64,000 bases of DNA from Sphingomonas yantingensis (GTDB lineage Bacteria > Pseudomonadota > Alphaproteobacteria > Sphingomonadales > Sphingomonadaceae). The notes under the pieces were generated by a model. That model ran no database searches and was not told the DNA's origin. It saw only the letters and a program-made list of their open reading frames with translations. The translations under genes were made by a program, and so were the position numbers. Position 1 is the stretch's first letter. Each line of letters starts with the position of its first letter. The DNA is taken from the NCBI RefSeq assembly GCF_014199325.1, contig NZ_JACIJJ010000002.1:682001-746000 (forward strand), read 5' to 3'. Below are positions 1-7,808 of this stretch, piece by piece.

Positions 1-2
1 GC

Positions 3-1295
3 TCACGCACCAATGCGAAGGCCGACTGGTACGTCTGGCGCGACGGCACGCCCGACACGCCGCCGACCAACTGGAAGTCGATCTTCGGCGGCCCGGCGTG
101 GACCTGGGACCCGGGTCGCAAGCAGTGGTACTACCACATCTTCCTGCCCCAGCAGCCGGACCTCAACTGGCAGAACCCGGGCCTGAAGCAGGCGATGTTC
201 GACGTGGTGCGCTTCTGGCTCGACCACGGGGCGGCGGGCTTCCGCCTCGACGCCACGCCCTATCTGTTCGAGGATACGAGCTGGCCGCAGGACAAGGATC
301 CCGACGCCGATCCGGTCTGGCTGAAGCCCTATAACTCGCAGCTTCCCGGCACCAATCAGGTGCTGCGCGAGCTGCGCAAGGCCGTCGACGGCTATCCCGG
401 CAACCCGGTGCTGCTCGGCGAAAGCTCGACCCGCTCGATCGAGCAGCTGCGCGCCGTCTATGGCCGGGACAAGGACGAGATCCACCTGCCGATGAACTTC
501 CTCGTCGGCAACATGACGAGACTGGATGCTGCCGAACTGAAACGGCGGTACGACGAGGCAGCGACGAAGCTGGACGGGCTGACACCGGTGTCGTTCTTCA
601 GTAACCACGACCAGTCGCGCCAGTGGAGCGAGTTCGGCGACGGACGGAACAACGACCGCATCGCCAAGATGTCGGCGGCGCTCACCATGCTAAATCCGGG
701 CGTCGCGCTCCTCTATTACGGCGAGGAGATCGGCATGGGCGACGCCGACAAGGCGACGCTGGCCAAGGCGCCGATCGGGCCCAAGCGCCCGCGCACCGAC
801 GATCGCGATCGCGCGCGCACGCCGATGCAGTGGAATGCGGGCGTCAATGCCGGCTTCACGCGCGGCACGCCCTGGCTACCGGTCGCCACCGGCTATCAGG
901 CGCGCAACGTCGCGGCGGAGGACGGGAAGCCGGACTCGCTTCTGAACTGGTACCGGATGCTGGCGAAGCTACGACGGACCGATCCGGCGTTCCGCACCGG
1001 CCGCTATGTGCCGCTCGACAGCGGCGACCCTTCGGTCTTCGCCTTCGCGCGCGTCAATCCCGACGGCAGCGGCGCGATGGTCCTTGCCAATGTTGGCGCC
1101 GATCGCCGTACCGCGCGCCCCTCGGGACTGGCCGGCGTGACTCCGCAGGGCGCGGGTGCGACCTGCGCCTCGGGCAAGGCATTGCGGGGGCTAACGCTCC
1201 AGCCGCACGAAACCTGCATCGTCCGCTTTGGGCAGGGAAAGCGGAACTTCGGCTTTTGGCGCCTGAAGCGGCTTAAACCGCCGTTCGATCTCTGA
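3..1295 (+). CDS. GH13 alpha-glucosidase / alpha-amylase-family enzyme, 5' end outside the window
   Basis: The C-terminal 430 residues of a glycoside hydrolase family 13 enzyme, probably an oligo-1,6-glucosidase or alpha-glucosidase cleaving alpha-glucans. The reading frame is open from the window edge. Three catalytic acids are visible: the nucleophile Asp in GFRLDA (codon at 249), the acid/base Glu in LLGES (codon at 420) and the third Asp in SNHDQ (codon at 609). The beta-sandwich C-terminal domain follows and would normally end near ETCIVRFG. The last about 19 residues are basic (KRNFGFWRLKRLKPPFDL) and do not look like the family, so the stop codon may have been displaced by rearrangement. 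No functional link to the catabolic genes downstream is apparent. Exact substrate specificity is not readable from this part. Confidence 0.9.
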   Translation, partial: SRTNAKADWYVWRDGTPDTPPTNWKSIFGGPAWTWDPGRKQWYYHIFLPQQPDLNWQNPGLKQAMFDVVRFWLDHGAAGFRLDATPYLFEDTSWPQDKDPDADPVWLKPYNSQLPGTNQVLRELRKAVDGYPGNPVLLGESSTRSIEQLRAVYGRDKDEIHLPMNFLVGNMTRLDAAELKRRYDEAATKLDGLTPVSFFSNHDQSRQWSEFGDGRNNDRIAKMSAALTMLNPGVALLYYGEEIGMGDADKATLAKAPIGPKRPRTDDRDRARTPMQWNAGVNAGFTRGTPWLPVATGYQARNVAAEDGKPDSLLNWYRMLAKLRRTDPAFRTGRYVPLDSGDPSVFAFARVNPDGSGAMVLANVGADRRTARPSGLAGVTPQGAGATCASGKALRGLTLQPHETCIVRFGQGKRNFGFWRLKRLKPPFDL

Positions 1296-1318
1296 TCGCC
1301 CCACAGCCACTGCGCGCC

Positions 1319-1385
1319 CTAAAGTCGGACGCTCAGCCGTAGATCGGCGCCACCGGTAAGCGAATAAAACTCATTCGGGTAGAGT
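1319..1385 (-). pseudogene. Possible C-terminal remnant of an outer-membrane beta-barrel protein
   Basis: On the minus strand a short frame ends in about 19 residues reading PNEFYSLTGGADLRLSVRL before a TAG stop. Alternating hydrophobic residues ending a protein this way resemble the last strand of an outer-membrane barrel such as a TonB receptor. An in-frame stop lies just upstream, and the IS-like end at about 1426 follows, so nothing more of the gene survives. This could be chance. Confidence 0.25.
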
Positions 1386-1425
1386 CACGACCGACGAATA
1401 GTTCGAATTTTGCCCGTATCGGTAA

Positions 1426-1455
1426 TGACGTGCTCCCCTAAGATTCCTCCAGTCT
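1426..1455 (+). repeat. Probable left terminal sequence of an IS3-family element
   Basis: The stretch starting TGACGTGCTCCCCTAAG lies about 60 bp upstream of the orfA start codon, where IS3-family left inverted repeats normally sit, and begins with TG. The matching right end is absent because the element is broken inside orfA, so the exact boundary and any target duplication cannot be confirmed. Confidence 0.4.
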
Positions 1456-1486
1456 GAGCTAGAGTCCTTCATGAAGGAGGACGACG

Positions 1487-3253
1487 ATGAAGCGCAGCAG
1501 GTTCACCGAGGAGCAGATCATTGCGATCCTGCGGGAGCAGGAAGCTGGATCGAAGACGGCGGATGTGTGCCGCAAGCACGGCGTTAGCAGTGCGACGTTC
1601 TACAAATGGAAGGCGGCTTATGGCGGCGTGGACGTGTCGCAGGCGCGCAAGCTGAAGGTGCTTGAGGACGAGAACGCGCGACTGAAGCGGCTGCTGGCAA
1701 GCATGCACCTGATCGATGGTGAACCGTGCCCCGTCTGCGGGAGCCCGGAACACCCTTCGCCCGCGCACGGTGATGGCGATCCGCGCGCGCTCGAAACGGA
1801 GATGCGCGCCGCGCGCGAGCGCCTGGACAGTGCCGTGCGGGCAGCCGATCTCGGCGAAGCCGCGGTCACGACCGCCGAGACAGCGTTGGATGAGCGCGTC
1901 GGCGAGCTTGCCGCCCTGACTCAGCCGAAGTCGTCGACGGCCGACGCGGCGGGCGAAGTCGCACGCCTTCAAGGCGAACTGGACGCGCTCGGGGAGATCG
2001 CCGCGCCGGCCGAGCTCGAGCGGCAGGCCGGAGAGGCGAAGGCGTCGTTCAGCATCGCCACAGACGAGGCGGAGAAGGCACGGGAGATCCTGCAGAAGGC
2101 GCGCACGGACGAGGCCGTCGCCGCCCGGGCGTACGAGGACGCCATCGCCGGCGTGCCGGAATCGCTCAGGAGCGAGGGCGCCTTGGAGCGGGAAGGGGCA
2201 GCCATCGCCGCGTCGATCCAGGCGCTGCGCGACGCGCTGGCCGGAGCCGAGGAACGCCTGCGGACGGCCGCGACCGATCGGGACACGACCGCTGCCCAGG
2301 TGCTTGGTGCAGTCGATGCAGTGGCCAAGGCCGAAGCCGAGGTCGCGAAGGGGCGGTCGGCCCTCGAGGCGCGCCTCGTCGAAGTTGGGCTCGAAAGGAC
2401 ATCCTACGAACTCGGGTGCGCGGACATTCCGCGGATCGCCGCGCTTGCGGAGCGGATCCGAGCCTTCCGGCACGACGTCGCCGTCGCCGAGGCACAGGCG
2501 AAGGCCGCTAGCGATGCCATCAAGGACGTTGAGCGACCCGATGTCGCCGCTCTGACCGTGGCGCGGGACGCGGCGCGCGCCGAGTGCCTGAGGAGCCGTC
2601 GGGCGGCGGCCGATGCCGACGCCGCCAGGAAGGTGCTCGACGACCTGCTGGCATCGCTTCGTGATCAGCTGGATCGGCTCGCCAGGCTCGAGGAGGAGAC
2701 GGGACCGCTGCGCGGGCTCGCCGAGGCCTTCGCGGGCGAGAACCCGATGCGCACCCCGCTCGAGACGTTCGCCATCGGCGCCCTGTTCGACCACGTCCTC
2801 GACGCGGCGAACCTCAGGCTTGATCCGATGACCGCCGGACGCTACCGCTTCGAGCGCGACGCGCAGGCGGTCGGCGGCAGGACCAAGCGCGGCCTCGACA
2901 TTCGCGTGCACGACATCCAGACTGGGCGTCCCCGCGAGATCAGCACGCTGTCGGGCGGCGAGACTTTCATCGCGGCGCTTTCGTTGGCGTTGGGTCTCTC
3001 CGACATCGTCGAAATGAGCCACGGGCGCATCCGGCTCGACACCATCTTCATCGACGAGGGCTTCGGCAGCCTCGACACCGAGAACGACAGCGGGACGCTC
3101 GATCTGGTCCTGCAGGTGCTTCAGGAGATTGTCGGGAAGAGCCGCGCCGCAGGCCTGATCTCGCACGTGCCGCTCGTCCAGCAGGCAGTGCCGAACGGCT
3201 TCTCCATCGTGAAGGGCGTCGGCGGCAGCCGCGTCGAGCAGAAGGCGGCCTGA
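1487..3253 (+). CDS. Chimeric ORF: IS3-family OrfA N-terminus fused in frame to the C-terminal half of SbcC
   Basis: A 588-residue ORF made of two unrelated proteins. Residues 1-71 are the helix-turn-helix of an IS3-family transposase OrfA (MKRSRFTEEQIIAILREQEA at the start, ending at ARLKRLLA), with the strong AAGGAGG ribosome site usual for these elements. From about residue 72 the protein is exonuclease subunit SbcC: zinc-hook motif CPVCGSPEHP at about residues 81-90, a long coiled coil, the ABC signature LSGGE at about 490, and Walker B / D-loop FIDEGFGSLD at about 523. The SbcC Walker A half, the rest of OrfA, all of OrfB and sbcD are missing. The junction is near nucleotide 1700. An IS-mediated deletion or genome rearrangement is the simplest explanation. 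The product cannot form a normal SbcCD ATPase and is probably a decaying scar, although its frame is fully open. Confidence 0.85.
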   Translation: MKRSRFTEEQIIAILREQEAGSKTADVCRKHGVSSATFYKWKAAYGGVDVSQARKLKVLEDENARLKRLLASMHLIDGEPCPVCGSPEHPSPAHGDGDPRALETEMRAARERLDSAVRAADLGEAAVTTAETALDERVGELAALTQPKSSTADAAGEVARLQGELDALGEIAAPAELERQAGEAKASFSIATDEAEKAREILQKARTDEAVAARAYEDAIAGVPESLRSEGALEREGAAIAASIQALRDALAGAEERLRTAATDRDTTAAQVLGAVDAVAKAEAEVAKGRSALEARLVEVGLERTSYELGCADIPRIAALAERIRAFRHDVAVAEAQAKAASDAIKDVERPDVAALTVARDAARAECLRSRRAAADADAARKVLDDLLASLRDQLDRLARLEEETGPLRGLAEAFAGENPMRTPLETFAIGALFDHVLDAANLRLDPMTAGRYRFERDAQAVGGRTKRGLDIRVHDIQTGRPREISTLSGGETFIAALSLALGLSDIVEMSHGRIRLDTIFIDEGFGSLDTENDSGTLDLVLQVLQEIVGKSRAAGLISHVPLVQQAVPNGFSIVKGVGGSRVEQKAA

Positions 3254-3256
3254 CCC

Positions 3257-3388
3257 ATGATGACCGATCACGATCGATCAGCGGACGCTACGGATCACGA
3301 CGCGCATGAAGGAGAACGGGACCTAGCATTGCGTGGAGCTGATCCTGCGATCACGCGCTCCAGGAGTCTACCCGAAGCTCGAAAATAG
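3257..3388 (+). CDS. Short ORF after the sbcC fragment, possibly a truncated gene start
   Basis: A 43-residue ORF (MMTDHDRSADATDHDAHEGE at the start) begins 3 bp after the sbcC stop codon, as a downstream operon gene would. It is rich in Asp and His and runs into the low-G+C scar region. It may be the first codons of a gene cut off by the same rearrangement, or chance. Confidence 0.25.
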   Translation: MMTDHDRSADATDHDAHEGERDLALRGADPAITRSRSLPEARK

Positions 3389-3489
3389 ATGTGAAGGTAG
3401 GGTCGGATGTTGGTGAAAAAGTCTTGGCTGTCTGCGTCGACTAATAGGCGACGATATTGAAGGAGGGGATCAGATCCTCGACGCGAGGA

Positions 3490-3975
3490 TCATTTCCGAT
3501 CCAGTGGAAGCGTCACGTTGCGCTTATGGCTCAGGTGAGATCCCGTAGGCCTCCGACTGCTGGAGCATGGGCATGGCGAGGAATGTATAGAGCCGTCGCA
3601 CCTGATGGTCGGGGTCGAGGCCGCCGATTGGATAGGGCGAGACGCTGATGACCGCCGTCGGCTTCGTGGCCCAGACGATCTCGCTCGGGGGGGGGGCGTG
3701 AGCCCACATCTTTGGCGATCTATAACGCTGCCGAAACCCCGCAATTGTATTCAGGCGCGCAGAGGATGACGCTGTCCATCCGTGCGATCTGCTTGCGGAG
3801 GCGGGTCCATTCGGGCCGGGAGAGTGGAATGGAGATCCTCGTTGTAGAGCGACAAGTCGGCAACTTTATCGATCTTGAGGTTGAGGCGGTCGCCGGTCAG
3901 CGCTGCGATGATTCTTGCAACCTTCAGGTTGATCCTTCCGGCGCGCAGGCTTGCTACAAGAATGGCTACGCGTAA
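3490..3975 (-). pseudogene. Decayed NAD(P)H-dependent FMN reductase
   Basis: Fragments of a flavodoxin-fold NAD(P)H:FMN reductase (ChrR/azoreductase-like family) can be read in order on the minus strand but in different frames. First comes ILVASLRAGRINLKVARII with ADLSLYNEDL, corresponding to the N-terminal phosphate-binding loop. Then comes DSVILCAPEYNCGVSAAL followed by an in-frame stop and IAKDVGSR, which matches the family PEYN active-site block. Finally KPTAVISVSPYPIGG and FLAMPMLQQSEAY match the C-terminal half. At least one frameshift and one nonsense codon separate the blocks, and a run of G (about 3690) lies at one break. It is not functional and was probably part of older accessory DNA now broken by IS activity. 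Confidence 0.75.
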
Positions 3976-3976
3976 T

Positions 3977-4430
3977 TTATCCGAACTTCCGTCTATTGGG
4001 TGTATTCGAGCAGTTGAGGGATAATGGCGTTAGAGACATTGAAGCGGCCAATATTACCATGCCGACCGGTTGAAACCCGAGCATCCTGTAGACACCACGC
4101 TCAGAGAAGTGGATGTCGGTCATCAGCTTATCCATCGCAGCGTAGCGATCCAACGCTCGAGGCGGTTTTTTCCCAGCAGATCCTTCACCGCCAACACGTC
4201 GAGCATCAAGTTCGCCAGCAGCTTCTTCAGCCACCGGCTCTCGTCTTCCAACGTCCGTAAAGGCGTCGCCTCTGCCACGGTTATGCCGCCGTGCTTCGTC
4301 TTCCAACTATGGAACCCCGCATCGCTGATACCATGCTTGCGGCACAGCTCGACGGTCTTCACGCCGGCCTCATGCTCGCGCAGCACGCCAATGATCTGAT
4401 CCGCGGCAAAACAGCCTCGCTGCGTCGCTC
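3977..4430 (-). pseudogene. IS3-family transposase remnant (orfA, with a trace of orfB)
   Basis: On the minus strand, residues related to ADQIIGVLREHEAGVKTVEL, CRKHGISDAGFHSWK, the leucine-zipper-like part LKKLLANLMLDVLAVKDLLG and its end are those of an IS3-family OrfA. The normal start (MKRSRF) is lost. Just downstream another frame reads HFSERGVYRMLGFQP, which resembles the start of the partner OrfB; the DDE catalytic domain is absent. This copy is diverged from the orfA at 1487 and lies in the opposite direction, so at least two different elements have been active here. No intact ends could be identified. Confidence 0.75.
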
Positions 4431-4554
4431 GTCACTATTGGCAGAATTAACTTGACAATGGCCTGAATGCCGGGGGCAGATCGTTTACAAGATAAATCAA
4501 ATCCCGTTATACAAAATATTAATATCTCACCATTTTTACGCACCGACAGAACTA

Positions 4555-5148
4555 TTAACCTTGAATAAGTGTTAGCAATAGCTTTCCCGCATTAGTTAAT
4601 TTCGTACCTACGCTGCTAGAGTCGACGATAGAAACCTTAGAGCCGCTTTCGAATTTCGCGATCCGTTTTCGAAGCGTGGGAGCTGAGCACCCCAAGTGGC
4701 GAGCCGCCCGGGAGAGGCTTCCTTCTCGCGCGATCTCGTACAACAGTATGCTTAGAGACGGCGACATCAGGCTGTACATACCGGCTATGTCTGTCGTGCT
4801 ATCCCCCGGTTGAACTTGATTCGTTGAGTGTTCCTCAAAATCTCGAGGCTGCGTTTTTCCAAACGCCAATACGCTTTCAAGGTGTGCGGTTGACGCCTCA
4901 GAAGTGGGGATCGGACTTTCTCGCCCACAGCTTTGCACCGTCTTCGCCGCGTTCCTCGCGTCTTCCTTTAGGATTCCCGTGGGCGGTTCCTCTAAAATCT
5001 GCTTCCGCTTCATTCCAACCGTCCCCTCGAGGCCCTTTTCGAGGTTCACGAGAATGAATGCACCGGGAATGACATAGTCATCGCACTTGCGATGCGGGGA
5101 GATCATGATCGACGGTGCGATGACCCCGCACCTGCCGATATCAAGCAC
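4555..5148 (-). CDS. ORF of unknown function ending in a LysR-like helix-turn-helix, probably a gene fragment
   Basis: A 197-residue ORF. The first about 120 residues match nothing I recognise. The last about 70 residues read like the DNA-binding domain of a LysR-type regulator (LYEIAREGSLSRAARHLGCS, then LRKRIAKFE, ending LTNAGKLLLTLIQG); the effector domain that should follow is missing. A start at the internal Met (codon at 4779) would give a 74-residue HTH-only protein. The region is visibly less G+C-rich than its surroundings and lies in the IS scar zone, so the ORF is probably a broken regulator fused to foreign sequence. The 124 bp between this ORF and the IS remnant hold nothing I can identify. 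Confidence 0.45.
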   Translation of the reverse strand: MLDIGRCGVIAPSIMISPHRKCDDYVIPGAFILVNLEKGLEGTVGMKRKQILEEPPTGILKEDARNAAKTVQSCGRESPIPTSEASTAHLESVLAFGKTQPRDFEEHSTNQVQPGDSTTDIAGMYSLMSPSLSILLYEIAREGSLSRAARHLGCSAPTLRKRIAKFESGSKVSIVDSSSVGTKLTNAGKLLLTLIQG

Positions 5149-5184
5149 GGTCCGTTCCGCATCGTTACCCCGAAACCAGCTTGG

Positions 5185-6432
5185 CTATGCAGGGGTATGG
5201 TGCTTCAAGGGCACGGAAGAATCTGCCAATGCGTTGGCGCTTAGCTGGGCACGCATCTCGATCAGCTTGCGACCCTGAACGTAGTCCTTGACGCTGTTGA
5301 CCGCGTCGATCGCGATCAGCCGCCCGCTCTTCAGATAGGCGACGGCAAAGGATCGCGTCGCCGGGTCACCGCGCAGGACGGTGCGATCATGGCCGACCGA
5401 CAGCCCGGCGGTCTGGAGCTTGAGGTCGTACTGGTTGGACCAGAACCAGGGGAGGGCGGCATAGGGCTGCGCGTCGCCGGTAATCGCGCGCGCGACGCAG
5501 GTGGCCTGGTCGTTGGCGTTCTGAACCGATTCGACGCGCATCCGCATGCCGTCGGCATGGTCGTTCTCGAACGCCGCGCAATCGCCGATCGCATAGATGT
5601 CGGGCAGCGAGGTGCGGCAATGGTCGTCCACATCGACGCCGTTGCCGCCCGCTGCGCCCGCCGCCAGCAGCGGCTCGACCGCGGGGACGATGCCGATGCC
5701 GACGATCACCGCGTCGGCGGGCAGGACGCTGCCGTCGGCCAGCTTCACGCCATCCACGCGGCCCGTGCCGATGAGGCAGTCGACCGCGACGCCGGTGCGC
5801 AGGTCGACGCCGTGGTCTCTATGCTCCTTTTCGTAGAAGGCGGAGAGTTCCGGGCCGGCGACGCGTGCGAGAACGCGTGACAGCGCCTCGAGCAGCGTCA
5901 CCCGGCAGCCGAGCTTGGTCAGCACCGCTGCCGCCTCCAGCCCGATATAGCCGCCGCCGATCACGACGATGTTGCGGGCACCGCCGTCGATCTCGCCCAT
6001 CAGCTGGTCGCAGTCGGCGCGGGTGCGGACGGCGTGGACCCCCGCCAAGGTCGCACCCGAACAGGTCAGCCGGCGCGGCTCGCCGCCGGTCGCCCAGACG
6101 AGCGTGCCGTAACCGACCGACCGCCCGTCCGAGAGCGTCAGGCGCTTCGCGGCGGGAGCGACCGCTGTCACGGCGACGCCAAGCAGCATCTCCACCGCCT
6201 TGTCCGCCCAGAAGGCGGCGGGGCGGATGTAGAGCCGCTCGAACGACTTCTCGCGCGCGAAATACTCCTTCGACAGCGGTGGCCGCTCATAGGGCAATTC
6301 GGGCTCGCGCCCTATCATCGCGATCGATCCGGCGAACCCCTGCTGCCGCAGCGCGATCGCGCATTGTGCGCCGCCATGGCCCGCGCCGACGATGACCACG
6401 TCATGGGCTTCTTCATTCGTCTGGGCAGGCAT
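5185..6432 (-). CDS. FAD-dependent ferredoxin reductase (putidaredoxin reductase-like)
   Basis: A 415-residue flavoprotein that would pass electrons from NAD(P)H to a [2Fe-2S] ferredoxin serving cytochromes P450. It shows the FAD-binding [14 protein letters not shown] near the N-terminus, ERPPLSKEY at about 50, the NAD-binding [15 protein letters not shown] at about 155, IYAIGDCA at about 280, and a C-terminal reductase domain. The ATG at 6432 is preferred to the GTG at 6435 because GAGG stands 7 nt upstream. It is the third gene after the TonB receptor and MFS gene on the same strand. With the putidaredoxin-like ferredoxin at 16652 and the P450s of this window it completes a class I P450 system. 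Cellular location is the cytoplasm. Confidence 0.88.
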   Translation of the reverse strand: MPAQTNEEAHDVVIVGAGHGGAQCAIALRQQGFAGSIAMIGREPELPYERPPLSKEYFAREKSFERLYIRPAAFWADKAVEMLLGVAVTAVAPAAKRLTLSDGRSVGYGTLVWATGGEPRRLTCSGATLAGVHAVRTRADCDQLMGEIDGGARNIVVIGGGYIGLEAAAVLTKLGCRVTLLEALSRVLARVAGPELSAFYEKEHRDHGVDLRTGVAVDCLIGTGRVDGVKLADGSVLPADAVIVGIGIVPAVEPLLAAGAAGGNGVDVDDHCRTSLPDIYAIGDCAAFENDHADGMRMRVESVQNANDQATCVARAITGDAQPYAALPWFWSNQYDLKLQTAGLSVGHDRTVLRGDPATRSFAVAYLKSGRLIAIDAVNSVKDYVQGRKLIEMRAQLSANALADSSVPLKHHTPA

Positions 6433-6499
6433 CACAGGTCCTCATGCTGGCAACCGCCGGGATCAAGCAATCGCGCCCGAACGGCAAGCGAAAGCCTCC

Positions 6500-7807
6500 C
6501 TATTCATCGCCGGTGCGATCGGTGGACCGGTCGCGGCCAAGGGCGCGACCCGACATCAGCAGCAGCGCCGCTGCAATCGGCGCGACGACGGCGTAGACGA
6601 CGGCGATGCTCCAGCCGACCATGCGATCGTCGGCGAACACGAAGTCGGTGACAAAGGCGACCGCACTCGGCCCCACGCCGAAGCCCAGCAGGTTGAAGAC
6701 GAACAGATAGACGGCGGATACCCGGCCGCGCAGGACCGGGACGGTGTTGATCTGAAGGATCGCCGCCGCGCCGCCGGTGAAGGAGGCGATGGTCGCCTGC
6801 ACGAACAGGCAGGCAAGGAGTGCAGGGCCCGAGGCGACGCCGATCGCGAGCAGCACCGCGGCAAGCTGTACCAGCGCGGCGATCGCGAAGAAGAGGAGAT
6901 GGGCGTCGCGCCGCCCGCTGGCGTACCAGCGATCGAGTAGCCAGCCGATCAGGACCGCCCCGGGCAGCGTTGCCAGCAGCGGCATCGTGCCCGCGAACGC
7001 CGCCGCCTGGCCGGAACTCCACCGCTCGACCCGCATGAGATAGGTCGGCAGCCAGCTCGATAGGCCGTAGTTCATCAGCGAGTAGCAGCCGAAGCCGAGG
7101 AAGTGGCCGATGTAGAAACGGCGCCGGGCGGCAAGGGCCGGCAGCAGCCGGGGCTCTGGCGCCGACGATCGGGCGGCCGTTGCCCCGCGCAGCGGCTCGG
7201 GCAGCGTCAGTACCAGCGGCGCCAGGAGCAGGCCGGGCACGCCGCTGAGCAGTAGTGCGACCTGCCAGCCCTGAAGCGTGCCGAGGAGCGGGACGGCGAC
7301 GCCGCGGTCGGGCACGATCCCGATCACGACGGTGGCGAGGATCGCCGCGATTGACGTGCCCGCCGCCCCCCCGATTCCCATGATCGAGGTCGGCAGCGTC
7401 AGCTTTTCCTTCGGGAACAGGTCGGCCAGCAGCGAATAGGCCGCGGGCGACAGCGCGGCCTCGCCCGCGCCGACGCCCAGCCGGCCCAGGAGCAGGTGCC
7501 AGTAGCGAGTGGCGAGACCGCATGCCGAGGCCGCTACCGCCCAGACCACCACGCCGACAAGGATCACGCGCCGGCGCGGCAAGCGGTCGGCGGCAAGACC
7601 GAGCGGGATCCCGAAGGCCGTATAGAACAGCGCGAAGGCGATGCCCTGCAACAGGCTGAGCTGAAAGTCGCTGACCCCGAGCGACGTTCGGATCGGATCG
7701 ATCATCAGGTTGAGGATCTGCCGGTCGACGAAGGCGAAGGAGTAAAGGAGGAACAGCACCGCTACCGACCACCAGGCCAGAACCGGGCGGGGCTGCGACG
7801 CGATCAC
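6500..7807 (-). CDS. MFS transporter, spinster-like family
   Basis: A 435-residue inner-membrane transporter with about 12 hydrophobic segments. The first membrane segment contains SFAFVDRQILNLMIDPI and is followed by the MFS loop GLAADRLPRRRVI, typical of the spinster-like subgroup common beside TonB receptors in sphingomonad catabolic clusters. I place the start at the GTG at 7807, which directly follows the TAG of the receptor gene (7809-7811). The longer frame from 7846 would add 13 arginine/serine-rich residues that overlap the receptor. It probably carries the pathway substrate or a product across the cytoplasmic membrane, in concert with the outer-membrane receptor; direction and substrate are unknown. 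Confidence 0.88.
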   Translation of the reverse strand: MIASQPRPVLAWWSVAVLFLLYSFAFVDRQILNLMIDPIRTSLGVSDFQLSLLQGIAFALFYTAFGIPLGLAADRLPRRRVILVGVVVWAVAASACGLATRYWHLLLGRLGVGAGEAALSPAAYSLLADLFPKEKLTLPTSIMGIGGAAGTSIAAILATVVIGIVPDRGVAVPLLGTLQGWQVALLLSGVPGLLLAPLVLTLPEPLRGATAARSSAPEPRLLPALAARRRFYIGHFLGFGCYSLMNYGLSSWLPTYLMRVERWSSGQAAAFAGTMPLLATLPGAVLIGWLLDRWYASGRRDAHLLFFAIAALVQLAAVLLAIGVASGPALLACLFVQATIASFTGGAAAILQINTVPVLRGRVSAVYLFVFNLLGFGVGPSAVAFVTDFVFADDRMVGWSIAVVYAVVAPIAAALLLMSGRALGRDRSTDRTGDE

Positions 7808-7808
7808 C

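Noticed and set aside
1487..3253. A new defence-type nuclease or transposon-encoded SMC protein
   Set aside because: The N-terminal ATPase half and nuclease partner are missing, and the parts match two ordinary families joined at one point; a rearrangement scar is simpler.
1469..3271. A 600-codon open frame on the minus strand opposite the OrfA-SbcC fusion
   Set aside because: It mirrors the coding strand, has Arg/Leu/Gly-rich composition with no motif, and the plus strand carries clear transposase and SbcC motifs.
3689..3698. Run of G that might act as a phase-variable tract
   Set aside because: It lies in a reductase pseudogene that is already broken by a stop codon, so slippage would not restore a gene.
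6436..6499. An ATCGC-like operator upstream of the ferredoxin reductase
   Set aside because: ATCGC is followed by GCCC-GAACG, which does not form the second arm, and the gene is inside the TonB receptor operon.
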